This document shows, one piece after another, positions 1-6,680 of a stretch of 11,012 nt of DNA. Within the stretch, counting starts at the first letter, position 1. Each line of letters begins with the position of its first letter. The notes beneath the pieces are model-generated. The model was not told the DNA's origin. It worked only from the letters and a program-made list of their open reading frames with translations, and did not search any database. This DNA is from Deltaproteobacteria bacterium UBA5205 (GTDB lineage: Bacteria > Desulfobacterota > Syntrophorhabdia > Syntrophorhabdales > Syntrophorhabdaceae): assembly GCA_002412715.1 (NCBI GenBank), contig DHVP01000005.1, forward strand, positions 1 through 11,012, written 5' to 3'. The position numbers and the translations under genes were made by a program.

Positions 1-1
1 C

Positions 2-1165
2 GTCACGGAACGCAAGCGTCTTGAAAATCAGTTCCTTCATTCCCAGAAGATGGAGGCGGTAGGGAAACTCGCCGCCGGGATAGCGCACGACTTCAACAAC
101 CTCCTTTCGGTCATCATGGGTTATGCCTCGCTTTTCCAGATCAGGATGAAACCGGATGACCCGGGTCAGCTCCATGTAAAGGAGATCCTCTCGGCAACGG
201 AGAGGGCAAGCCACCTGACCCGCAGCCTGCTCGCCTTTAGCCGCAAGCAAATACTGAACATGAAGCCTCTCGATCTCAATTATGTCGTAAAAGAGTCGAA
301 GAAGCTCCTTTCCCGTCTGCTCACCGAGGAGATCCAGTTTACGGTGCTGCCAGCGGATGAGGAGCTGGTGATAATGGCCGATCGCCTCCAGATCGAGCAG
401 GTGTTGATGAACCTGGTCTCGAATGCCCGGGACGCCGTATCAAAGGGTAAGATAACGGTCCGTATTGAAAAGACGGTCATCGGCAGCACATTCCTGAAGA
501 CCAACGGGTTCCGAAAGGAAGGGCCATATGCCGTTATCTCATGTACCGACGACGGTGTCGGAATGGACGAAAAGACCAGGGAGCATGTCTTCGAACCCTT
601 TTTCACCACAAAAGAGCCGGGCAAGGGAACGGGCCTCGGCCTTTCCATGGTCTTCGGGATCGTTGAACAGCACGGTGGATATATCCATGTGGAAAGTGAG
701 CCGGGTAAGGGGAGCGTCTTCTCGATCGGTATTCCTCTTATCAGGAAGGACATGGACAATCCGGAACAGAAAAGCGCCGTTGAGCCCCGGGGCGGATCGG
801 AGACAATACTTCTCGCGGAAGATGACGCATCTCTTCGGGCATTCACGAAAAATGTACTGGAGCGTTACGGTTATACCGTGTTTGAAGCCTCCCATGGCGA
901 TGAGGCGATCGAGCGGTTTATGGAAAACAGGGATACGGTCGAACTCCTTTTCCTCGATGTCGTGATGCCCGGCAGGAACGGCAGGGAAGTCCTCGATGCC
1001 GCCCGTGCGGTCAAACCTGGTATCAAGGCGCTCTTCTACAGCGGATACACGGACGACGTGATATTGCGCAGGGGATTGTCGGGCGGTCAGTTCCGGCTTC
1101 TTAAGAAGCCGGTTTCCCTGGAAGATTTACTGCTGACCGTGCGTGAAGTGCTTGACGGGCATTGA
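2..1165 (+). CDS. Hybrid sensor histidine kinase with receiver domain (5' end outside window)
   Basis: The reading frame is open from base 2, so the true start lies left of the window; the ATG at 50 is internal. The first visible residues (VTERKRLENQ) look like the linker that follows a PAS domain. HisKA follows, with the phospho-accepting His in the AHDFNN motif (codon 86-88). The HATPase region carries an N box (about 398-440, QVLMNLVSNARDAV), G1 box (DDGVGMD, about 548-568), F box (FEPFFTTK) and G2 box (GTGLGLSMV, about 629-653). A C-terminal receiver domain spans about 800-1160, with its acidic pocket at AEDD, the phospho-accepting Asp at codon 956-958 in FLDVVMPG, and the conserved Lys in LKKP. 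All catalytic motifs look intact. No membrane segment is visible in this part. The kinase autophosphorylates and passes phosphate to its own receiver or to a partner that is not identifiable here. It converges on the chemotaxis genes, so it is a separate transcription unit. Confidence 0.95.
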   Translation, partial: VTERKRLENQFLHSQKMEAVGKLAAGIAHDFNNLLSVIMGYASLFQIRMKPDDPGQLHVKEILSATERASHLTRSLLAFSRKQILNMKPLDLNYVVKESKKLLSRLLTEEIQFTVLPADEELVIMADRLQIEQVLMNLVSNARDAVSKGKITVRIEKTVIGSTFLKTNGFRKEGPYAVISCTDDGVGMDEKTREHVFEPFFTTKEPGKGTGLGLSMVFGIVEQHGGYIHVESEPGKGSVFSIGIPLIRKDMDNPEQKSAVEPRGGSETILLAEDDASLRAFTKNVLERYGYTVFEASHGDEAIERFMENRDTVELLFLDVVMPGRNGREVLDAARAVKPGIKALFYSGYTDDVILRRGLSGGQFRLLKKPVSLEDLLLTVREVLDGH

Positions 1166-1178
1166 ACGGCCGCGCCGG

Positions 1179-1215
1179 AAAAAAAGGACCCCCCGAGGGG
1201 GAACTCGAAGGGGTC
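1179..1215 (-). terminator. Rho-independent terminator of the mcp-cheW operon
   Basis: Read on the minus strand, GACCCC (1215-1210) pairs with GGGGTC (1192-1187), and an inner CTCG/CGAG stem (1207-1204 with 1197-1194) closes a six-base loop. Seven T residues follow directly (the A run at 1179-1185 on the plus strand). It lies about 40 nt beyond the cheW stop. There is no T run on the plus-strand side, so it mainly serves the leftward operon. Confidence 0.85.
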
Positions 1216-1255
1216 TGGTGGGGGGTACAACCAGGGGATTATCCTGTAGTGTACG

Positions 1256-1762
1256 TTATTCGTTGACTGCGACAGGGCTGTCTGCCAGGTCCGGTGCCGT
1301 CAGGCCGGTGATCTCCTCGAAGGAAAAGACCTTCGCTATGTCGAGAAGGATAATGAAGCCGTCATCCTTCTTTCCCATGCCTTTTATGAAGTCGGTTCTC
1401 AGCCGGGTTCCCATCCTGGGTGCGGGCTCAACGAGGCTCTGGTCCATCTCGAATACCTCCTGCACGGAATCCACGAGGGCGCCCACAATGATGGTTTCTC
1501 CCTCAAAAGATACCTCAACGACAACGACGCATGTGTTGACCGTCTTTTCGGTTTCCGTGAGGCCGAACTTGAGCCTCATATCCAGGACGGGGACGACGCT
1601 TCCGCGCAGGTTGATGACCCCTCTCATGAAGTCCGGTGTCTTCGGCACCCTGGTGACGGAGTTGAATTCCAGGATTTCCCTTACGTTGGAAACATCTATT
1701 CCGAAGACCTCGGTTCCCAGCTGGAACGTGAGGTACTGCCTTATATCAGATGAATTACTCAT
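1256..1762 (-). CDS. cheW: CheW chemotaxis coupling protein
   Basis: CheW bridges chemoreceptors and the CheA kinase in the signalling array. The protein has about 168 residues, normal for a single-domain CheW. Typical family features are the start QYLTFQLGTEVFGIDVSNVREIL, the block RVPKTPDFMRGVINLRG followed by VVPVLDMRLKFGL, and a late segment with GMGKKDDGFIILLDIAKVF. The frame is open to 1831, but the ATG at 1762 is preferred. It has a strong ribosome site (AAAGGAG) six bases upstream, begins just 10 nt after the mcp stop, and gives the normal CheW N-terminus; a longer start would run back into mcp. It is co-transcribed with the receptor gene and is probably translationally coupled to it. 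No cheA, cheY, cheR or cheB is in the window, so this looks like an accessory receptor plus coupling-protein pair feeding a main array encoded elsewhere. Confidence 0.95.
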   Translation of the reverse strand: MSNSSDIRQYLTFQLGTEVFGIDVSNVREILEFNSVTRVPKTPDFMRGVINLRGSVVPVLDMRLKFGLTETEKTVNTCVVVVEVSFEGETIIVGALVDSVQEVFEMDQSLVEPAPRMGTRLRTDFIKGMGKKDDGFIILLDIAKVFSFEEITGLTAPDLADSPVAVNE

Positions 1763-1772
1763 GGGCTCTCCT

Positions 1773-3458
1773 TTAGAATCTCTCGAATTCGTTGTCTGAT
1801 GCATCGCTGCCGCCGTTTCCGCCGAGATCAAGATGGATACCCGCCGGCGCAGGAACTGTCGTCGCCCTGTTGAGTGCCTTTTTCGGGGCTGAGGCCAGCG
1901 AAACGGCCTTCCCGTTTACAGGCTTTCTCTGGGGTGATGTCTTTCTTGTCCCGCTCTCATCAACCTTGAAGAAGGACATGGTGTTCTGCAGCTGTTCCGC
2001 CTGCGAGGACAGCTCCTCCGCAGTGGATGCGATCTCCTCCGTCGCGGAGGCGTTCTCCTGGATGACCTGGTCGAGCTGCTGGATGGCTTTGTTGATCTGG
2101 TCGGCCCCGGAGTTCTGTTCGTTGCTGGCGGCGCTGATCTCCTGGACGAGTTCCGCCGTCTTCTGGATGTCCGGTACTATCTTCTCGAGCATCTCACCGG
2201 CCTTCTCCGCCACTTCCACGCTTGAGGACGACAGTTTACTGATCTCGGCGGCCGCTGTCTGACTTCTTTCAGCAAGCTTGCGGACTTCAGTGGCCACAAC
2301 AGCGAAGCCCTTGCCGTGCTCTCCAGCGCGGGCTGCTTCTATGGCCGCATTGAGGGCGAGGAGGTTTGTCTGGCGGGCTATCTCCTCTATGATGGAGATC
2401 TTCGTCGCTATGTCCTTCATTGCTGCCACCGTTTCGGATACGGCCTGGCCGCCTTCCTTTGCATCGATTGCCGCCTTCAGTGCTATCTTCTCCGTCTGGT
2501 GAGCATTGTCCGCGTTCTGTTTGATATTGGAAGACATCTCCTCCATGGACGAGGAGACCTCTTCGGCGGATGCCGCCTGTTCGGTTGAACCCTCCGACAT
2601 TTGCTGGGAAGCGGAACTCATCTGGCGGCTGCCGGTGGCGACATTGTCCGCGGCGCTGTTGACGTCAGCCGTTACCTCTCTGAGCTTCGCTATCATGTTC
2701 CTCATGGCCCCCAGGAGCTGTCCCATTTCATCGGTTGTCTTAACGTCGACAGAGACCGTCAGATCGCCCTCTGCGAGACGGTTGGAGATGTCGACCGCCT
2801 GTGATACAGGGGATGTGATGCTCTTCGTGATGAACATGGCGATCGTAACGGACATTATGAGTGCGATGACGCCGATCACGATAAGGAGGTTGCGGGTGCT
2901 GCCATAGGTCTGCATCGCCCCCTGGTAGAGCTGGTCCATCTGGTCATTCTGATACTTGACGAGCTCGGCCAGCGCTCCCTGTGCCTTCTCAGTCGCGGGT
3001 CGTGCCTTGTCGATGTTGAGCTGGGCAGCTTCTTTGAGCTTGCCGGCATTGACGAGTTCAACTATCCTGACATTCGACCCCTTCCCCTCGTTAAGGCTGT
3101 CGAGGGCCTTCTGGACCAGCTCCTTGCCTTTCTGGGAGGTATCTATCTTCAACAGGTCCTCGATCGCCTTTTTGTATGCGGATCTGCCGGCGGCGATTTT
3201 GACATTTGCATTTTCACGAATCTTCTTATCATCAAGAGACGTCATGACAAGAACGCCCTCGACGATCTCCGATATGGAAGCCGATGCGGTCTTGGCCAGC
3301 TCCACTTTGAGGTTACCCTCTTTCACGATGCGATCTATATTGCCACTCATGGATTTAAGGCCCATGATGCCGAGAACGATCATGACGACTAGCAGTACGG
3401 ATAAAATACCGAAACCTGCTCCGAGACGCGAACCAATCTTCATGTTTCCCAATTTCAT
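1773..3458 (-). CDS. Methyl-accepting chemotaxis protein (transmembrane chemoreceptor)
   Basis: This 561-residue receptor has the classical layout. TM1 is at about residues 16-34. A mostly helical periplasmic sensor of about 155 residues follows, resembling the four-helix-bundle (4HB_MCP) type. TM2 is at about 190-210, HAMP at about 211-263, and a long cytoplasmic coiled-coil hairpin at about 265-500. The hairpin tip carries the highly conserved block EIARQTNLLALNAAIEAARA followed by GEHGKGFAVVATEVRKLAERS, which contacts CheA and CheW. Flanking helices are rich in Gln/Glu/Ala/Ser, as expected for methylation regions. A flexible Pro/Gly/Ser tail of about 55 residues ends in EFERF. The ATG at 3458 has the ribosome site AAGGGGG nine bases upstream and a sigma-28-like promoter before it. 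It is followed by cheW after 10 nt. The ligand cannot be told from sequence. Confidence 0.95.
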   Translation of the reverse strand: MKLGNMKIGSRLGAGFGILSVLLVVMIVLGIMGLKSMSGNIDRIVKEGNLKVELAKTASASISEIVEGVLVMTSLDDKKIRENANVKIAAGRSAYKKAIEDLLKIDTSQKGKELVQKALDSLNEGKGSNVRIVELVNAGKLKEAAQLNIDKARPATEKAQGALAELVKYQNDQMDQLYQGAMQTYGSTRNLLIVIGVIALIMSVTIAMFITKSITSPVSQAVDISNRLAEGDLTVSVDVKTTDEMGQLLGAMRNMIAKLREVTADVNSAADNVATGSRQMSSASQQMSEGSTEQAASAEEVSSSMEEMSSNIKQNADNAHQTEKIALKAAIDAKEGGQAVSETVAAMKDIATKISIIEEIARQTNLLALNAAIEAARAGEHGKGFAVVATEVRKLAERSQTAAAEISKLSSSSVEVAEKAGEMLEKIVPDIQKTAELVQEISAASNEQNSGADQINKAIQQLDQVIQENASATEEIASTAEELSSQAEQLQNTMSFFKVDESGTRKTSPQRKPVNGKAVSLASAPKKALNRATTVPAPAGIHLDLGGNGGSDASDNEFERF

Positions 3459-3517
3459 AATGTAATGCCCCCTTTTTTTAGTTATTGGACTTCATTCTGC
3501 GCAAACAGATATCGCTC

Positions 3518-3544
3518 TTATCGGACGTTACGGGGACCGGTTAA
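3518..3544 (-). promoter_or_regulatory. Sigma-28 (FliA)-like promoter for mcp-cheW
   Basis: On the minus strand TTAA (3544-3541), a 15 bp spacer and TCCGATAA (3525-3518) closely match the enterobacterial FliA consensus TAAA-N15-GCCGATAA. Transcription would begin near 3510, giving a leader of about 50 nt before the mcp ATG. Chemoreceptor genes are commonly flagellar class-3 genes, so the match fits the context. It is assigned from pattern alone. Confidence 0.55.
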
Positions 3545-3835
3545 GAGGAAACATTGTTATATCAGGGTCTAACAAGGGGGCGTTGCGATGAAATACCGGG
3601 ATTCAACTCTCCCCGCTCTCGTCTGTGATATCTCTCATTGTAAAATAATTCCAATAGCTTATAATTTCAGCATGGCGACCGTTAAGTGCCCGAGCCCTTC
3701 TCGACAGGCTTGTTCACAACGCCCACCGGATACACCCTGAAGGGGGAATCCATGAGAAAGAAAAAAGCATCATTGACATAAAAGGAAGGTATGAAGTAAA
3801 AGAAACCACCAGCGTCGCCTGACGGCTCCGACGGG
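3545..3835. other. Non-coding stretch upstream of mcp
   Basis: About 290 bases with no convincing gene. Short frames exist (a 50-codon one at 3588-3740 on the plus strand with AAGGGGG seven bases before its ATG, and a 23-codon one on the minus strand at 3682-3753), but neither resembles a known protein. Base composition is mixed and there is no clear hairpin. It may contain remnants of the element whose end is marked by the repeats at 3836-3930. Confidence 0.4.
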
Positions 3836-3930
3836 GGTGGCCGGGTTCATCATAACAGGTGGCCGGGTTGCTCCGGAATGGGTCGCCGGCTTGGGTCATA
3901 TTGGGTGGCCGACTTCAGCGGAATACGCAG
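3836..3930. repeat. Four tandem 22-23 bp degenerate repeats, resembling the end of an IS21-type element
   Basis: Units begin at 3836, 3858, 3881 and 3904, each with GGTGGCC or GGTCGCC followed by GG/GA-(G/C)TT. Two of them also contain CGGAAT. The last unit ends in GCGGAATACGCAG, so the other strand would start CTGCGTATTCCGC. From memory of the family, IS21-like insertion sequences often end in TGCGTATTCCG followed by several CGGCCACC-type repeats that bind the transposase. No istA or istB coding sequence is present nearby, so this would be an isolated end or a relic. A small inverted repeat (AATGAT, 5 nt, ATCATT; 3931-3947) lies immediately outside. The repeats themselves are certain; the IS21 assignment is tentative. 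Confidence 0.55.
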
Positions 3931-3947
3931 AATGATGACATATCATT

Positions 3948-4126
3948 GAAAAACGTGTGACAAATTTATTATCATTCGGGGCGACATACAATGTCCTTCC
4001 TACCTTATACAATTGATTAGGAACTTTTCGACCATTGATACCTGAAGTTCGACCGAGGCCCTATTTTTGCTATTCACGCTCGATCTCCGTTTTGGCTCAT
4101 TTTATCTCAAAATAAGAAGGTATAAA
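3948..4126 (+). other. Upstream region of the HAF-repeat gene
   Basis: AT-rich leader with no good consensus promoter. TTGATT, 17 bp, TGATAC (about 4013-4041) is the nearest sigma-70-like match. The heptamer TTCGACC occurs twice in direct orientation, at 4027-4033 and 4048-4054, 21 bp apart (two helical turns), and could be a regulator site. The evidence is weak. Confidence 0.25.
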
Positions 4127-5455
4127 ATGAAAAAATATTTGGCAGCGACGATCGTCTTTGGATTTTTATTTATTGGGTTTGGCATTGCCCATGCTGTCAA
4201 CTATTCGTTTACCTACCTTGATATCCCGGGAAAAGCCATAGACATGAATGAGAGTGGAACAATAATCGGAGCATACAAGGATGCTGACGACTATTCGTCT
4301 TATTTTATTTTCAGTGGTTCATCCTGGGTTACTCCGCATCATCCTGATGATGTGAGAGGCCACCGCACTCATTTATCTTTATGGAGTATAAATAATGCAG
4401 GAACGATTGTGGGGAGATTTTTCGCTGGAGATGGTTTTGAAAGGGGTTTTTCTTTAAAAGATGGAATCTACACAACTATGCAATACGATGATTTCCAATT
4501 TACATATGCTTTTGATATAAATGATTCCGGAATTGTAATTGGCGAAAGCGAAAGGTCTATGGATATGCCTATAGATATTACCGGCTTTATTTATGACGGC
4601 AACACATATACAAAACTTTCATATGAGGGCCGGGAATCATTCATCCCAAGGTTTATAAATAATAATGGTGCGATTGTGGGAAGATTTTTTTTCGGTCATT
4701 CTACATGGTATATGGTCACTGGTTCAACCTGGGAAATAATATCTTATCCAAATTTGCATGACATAGTCGCCCTTAATAACCGGAATCATATTATAGGTAA
4801 ATATAGACAATTAGACGGATCCTTATCTTCTTTTACCTATGATGGAATTACATACAGGACCATCAATTATCCGGGAGCGAGCACAACAGAGGCCCTAGGC
4901 TTAAATGATAAGGACATGATCGTTGGAAGCTATATCGATAGCAGCGGGAACCGTCACGGGTTCTCCTATATCAACGGGGTCTGGTCCAGCATTGATTATC
5001 CCGGAGCTACGGACACGTATGCACGTCTCGTTAATAACAACGGACTAATCGTAGGATCCTTTACGAAGGATGGCCAGGAAGGTCAATTCTTGGCTACTCC
5101 CCTCTCTGCCGTGGCAATCGATATCAGGCCCTGGAACAGCTCCAATCTGATAAATCGCAAGGGCTGGGGACTGCTTCCCGTGGCAATCCTCAGCAACAAC
5201 GAATTTGACGCCGTGGATGTCATGGATCTCGATACGATCACCTTCGGACGCACCGGGGATGAACACAGCATGGCCTTCTGCAGTCCCATCGAATGGAATG
5301 TCAACAGGGATAGCTATAAGGACCTGGTCTGCTTTTTCTGGATACAAAGGACGGGATTTCAATGTGGTGACACGCAGGGCATTCTCAAGGGAACGACACA
5401 AAGCGGAATTCATGTGGAGGCAAAGGATTCGGTGAGGGTTATTCCCTGTAAATAG
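4127..5455 (+). CDS. Secreted HAF-repeat protein
   Basis: The frame is open from 4067, but the ATG at 4127 is chosen. It has AAGAAGG six bases upstream and starts a clear Sec signal peptide, MKKYLAATIVFGFLFIGFG, ending in AHA before VNYS, the likely cleavage point. The mature protein of about 420 residues has seven copies of a short motif of the form (I/L/V/M)N(N/D/E)xGxI(V/I)G, including INNAGTIVG, INDSGIVIG, INNNGAIVG, LNDKDMIVG and VNNNGLIVG. These alternate with GFxYxxGxWxxIDYPGA-type strands. This is the pattern of the 'extracellular repeat, HAF family', probably a beta-propeller-like fold. From about residue 328 a separate C-terminal domain begins (IDIRPWNSSNLINRKGWGLLPVAIL), similar to domains seen at the ends of other secreted bacterial proteins, with four Cys. 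The function is unknown. The body is AT-rich with many AAT/ATA/TTT codons, unlike both its own C-terminal domain and its neighbours, which suggests acquisition by transfer. Confidence 0.9.
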   Translation: MKKYLAATIVFGFLFIGFGIAHAVNYSFTYLDIPGKAIDMNESGTIIGAYKDADDYSSYFIFSGSSWVTPHHPDDVRGHRTHLSLWSINNAGTIVGRFFAGDGFERGFSLKDGIYTTMQYDDFQFTYAFDINDSGIVIGESERSMDMPIDITGFIYDGNTYTKLSYEGRESFIPRFINNNGAIVGRFFFGHSTWYMVTGSTWEIISYPNLHDIVALNNRNHIIGKYRQLDGSLSSFTYDGITYRTINYPGASTTEALGLNDKDMIVGSYIDSSGNRHGFSYINGVWSSIDYPGATDTYARLVNNNGLIVGSFTKDGQEGQFLATPLSAVAIDIRPWNSSNLINRKGWGLLPVAILSNNEFDAVDVMDLDTITFGRTGDEHSMAFCSPIEWNVNRDSYKDLVCFFWIQRTGFQCGDTQGILKGTTQSGIHVEAKDSVRVIPCK

Positions 5456-5474
5456 GCTATCTTTATCGGATAGA

Positions 5475-5509
5475 CTCAAAGGCAGGGTCTAAATGGCCCT
5501 GCCTTTGAG
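5475..5509 (+). terminator. Hairpin terminator after the HAF-repeat gene
   Basis: A perfect 13 bp stem, CTCAAAGGCAGGG (5475-5487) with CCCTGCCTTTGAG (5497-5509), closes a 9-base loop 20 nt after the stop codon. The following sequence (CTCTTGGATTGT) is only weakly T-rich, so termination strength is uncertain. A smaller hairpin, CTATC/GATAG, lies at 5457-5473. Confidence 0.65.
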
Positions 5510-5968
5510 CTCTTGGATTGTGACGATTAACAGGAAAAAGCCTGCATAGTGTCGAGATGCCCCAAACAACAAGAGTACGGGAAGCACTCGATGCTCTGGT
5601 ACACCCACTTATCGAGCATTGGACGCGCAACTAAAAGTTGAGTATTACGGGATGAAACAATGGGAGCGTGGGTGTTACCGCCATATAACTGCCATCTCTC
5701 CAGCTTAGACAAAAAGCATTGATTTTGTAATCACAAATCTTCTTATTTTATCTCCTACATTGTTAACCCAATATTTAATCACTGCTGGTATCGCCGGTGT
5801 TGCTGTCATGTCTGGAGGATTAACCCAATATTCGGTGTTGTACTCTCCTTTAAGGTATTTTTCCTTATTCGGCGGTAATAGGTAATAACTTGTCTTATAT
5901 CTTTGTGATGGGGGTGCATGGTTGTGATAACCTAAAACTGACCCACCCGACACGATTCCATCCCGGCC
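5510..5968. other. AT-rich intergenic region with no recognisable gene
   Basis: About 460 bases between the HAF terminator and the hicA promoter. Apart from the doubtful minus-strand frame at 5705-5953, a second minus frame of 61 codons (5527-5712) has no ribosome site and resembles nothing known. Minor palindromes occur (CAACT-AAA-AGTTG at 5628-5640; CTCGAT at 5587-5592 with ATCGAG at 5611-5616). No RNA gene or mobile element was recognised. Confidence 0.4.
5705..5953 (-). CDS. Doubtful small hypothetical protein
   Basis: An 82-codon frame with a GTG start and no good ribosome site. The product is rich in Tyr, Asn and Pro (for example YKTSYYLLPPNKEKYLKGEY) and has no recognised family, signal peptide or membrane segment. 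The frame stays open a few codons upstream of the GTG (QGRDGIV), so it could be the tail of a degraded gene rather than an intact one. It may also be spurious; composition gives slight support only. Confidence 0.25.
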   Translation of the reverse strand: MSGGSVLGYHNHAPPSQRYKTSYYLLPPNKEKYLKGEYNTEYWVNPPDMTATPAIPAVIKYWVNNVGDKIRRFVITKSMLFV

Positions 5969-5997
5969 TTGACAATAGTATCAGTGACTGATATCAT
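5969..5997 (+). promoter_or_regulatory. Consensus sigma-70 promoter of hicAB with overlapping palindromic operator
   Basis: TTGACA (5969-5974), a 17 bp spacer and TATCAT (5992-5997). A perfect inverted repeat TATCAGT-G-ACTGATA occupies 5979-5993, covering the spacer and the first two bases of the -10 box, so a bound repressor would block polymerase. Only five bases separate the -10 box from the hicA ATG, so transcription should start at or next to the A of ATG (leaderless mRNA). HicB-type antitoxins with a ribbon-helix-helix domain usually repress their own promoter at such sites, so HicB is the expected ligand. Confidence 0.8.
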
Positions 5998-6002
5998 TAC
6001 GT

Positions 6003-6263
6003 ATGGGTGCACACAAGAGAACCTACGAGGCGATATTCCGGGATCCTGTTGTATCAAACATTTCCTGGAACGATATCGAGGCCCTGTTGCTTGCCCTCGG
6101 AGCAGAGCTAAGGGAAGGTCGTGGTTCCCGCGTGCGTATTGTCCTCAATGGCGTACGCGCGGTGTTCCACAGGCCGCATCCGGAGAAAGAGACAGACAGA
6201 GGAGCGGTCCGGTCGATGCGCCGTTTCCTCCAGGAGGCAGGAGTAAGCCATGATGACATATAA
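6003..6263 (+). CDS. hicA: HicA-family mRNA interferase toxin
   Basis: The product has 86 residues, the usual size of HicA, a dsRBD-fold ribonuclease toxin that cleaves mRNA and stops growth. The core segment RGSRVRIVLNGVRAVFHRPH followed by PEKETDRGAVRSMRRFLQEAGV belongs to a well-populated HicA subfamily. The usual catalytic His of the GSHH motif is replaced here: residues 41-45 read GSRVR. His56 and His59 of FHRPHP are the only nearby histidines. The ATG at 6003 has no ribosome site and lies five bases after the -10 box, so it is probably translated from a leaderless mRNA. The 3' end overlaps hicB by 14 nt, which supports coupled expression of toxin and antitoxin. The toxin gene comes first, as is usual for hicAB. 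Confidence 0.9.
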   Translation: MGAHKRTYEAIFRDPVVSNISWNDIEALLLALGAELREGRGSRVRIVLNGVRAVFHRPHPEKETDRGAVRSMRRFLQEAGVSHDDI

Positions 6264-6573
6264 AGGGTACACGGCGAAGGCGGAGTTCGACGATGAGGCT
6301 ATGGTCTTTTCCGGGGAAGTTGTTGGCATCCGGGATGTCGTCACTTTCCAGGGGAAAAGTGTAGAAGAACTGGAGAGGGCTTTCCGCGATTCCGTAGACG
6401 ACTACTTGGATATGTGCAGGGAGAGGGGCGAGGAGCCCGATAAACCCTTCTCGGGGCGATTCGTAGTCAGGGTTTCGCCGGAAACTCACCGGAAGATCCA
6501 CATATCCGCAAAGAAAGAGGGCATCAGTATCAACGCGTGGCTGAACCGGGCCCTTCAGCGGGCGACAGGATAG
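6250..6573 (+). CDS. hicB: HicB-family antitoxin
   Basis: This is the 107-residue antitoxin paired with HicA. The N-terminal half (YKGYTAKAEFDDEAMVFSGE, about residues 4-23, then VVGIRDVVTFQGKSVEELERAF) is the partial RNase-H-like fold that covers the toxin. The C-terminal half (FVVRVSPETHRKIHISAKKE, then GISINAWLNRALQRA) is an Arc-type ribbon-helix-helix DNA-binding domain. The ATG at 6250 follows AGGAG by about eight bases; a second ATG lies directly after it at 6253. It probably binds the palindrome at 5979-5993 and represses its own operon, with HicA modulating binding; this is the standard family model and is not shown here. Confidence 0.9.
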   Translation: MMTYKGYTAKAEFDDEAMVFSGEVVGIRDVVTFQGKSVEELERAFRDSVDDYLDMCRERGEEPDKPFSGRFVVRVSPETHRKIHISAKKEGISINAWLNRALQRATG

Positions 6574-6621
6574 ATCGTAGCAGCTTGACACCGTGCCGAT
6601 CCATGAATGAAATCCCTTATT

Positions 6622-6676
6622 TAACATCATTCTTGCACATTAACAGCGCGTGTGCTAGTGTGCATCGGGGATGTTA
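6622..6676. repeat. Nested inverted repeat between the converging operons
   Basis: TAACATC (6622-6628) pairs with GATGTTA (6670-6676), and inside it TGCACA (6634-6639) pairs with TGTGCA (6659-6664); the internal loop is symmetrical, 5 by 5. It sits between the hicB stop and the stop of the leftward phosphatase gene. There is no T run on either side, so it is not a standard terminator, but it could fold in transcripts of both strands. Confidence 0.4.
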
Positions 6677-6680
6677 CTTC

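Noticed and set aside
280..965. Overlapping frames on both strands inside the histidine kinase gene
   Set aside because: They are shadows of a gene with intact kinase and receiver motifs; their translations resemble nothing and have no start signals.
1143..1799. Long plus-strand frame opposite cheW
   Set aside because: Low-complexity Ser/Thr/Arg translation opposite a clear CheW; antisense shadow.
3588..3740. 50-codon plus-strand frame with AAGGGGG seven bases before its ATG
   Set aside because: The ribosome site is good, but the product has no recognisable pattern and no promoter is evident; kept only as a remark in the region entry.
3682..3753. 23-codon minus-strand frame whose start (FRVYPVGVVNKP) faintly recalls the N-terminus of TrmO-like methyltransferases
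   Set aside because: Far too short, no ribosome site, and the likeness covers only about ten residues.
3836..3930. CRISPR array
   Set aside because: The repeats are contiguous and degenerate, with no unique spacers between them and no cas genes.
5527..5712. 61-codon minus-strand frame
   Set aside because: No ribosome site, no family likeness, Cys/Trp-rich composition typical of a chance frame.
5969..6344. Alternative frames on both strands over hicA
   Set aside because: HicA and HicB explain the region; one of these frames starts inside the -35 box of their promoter.
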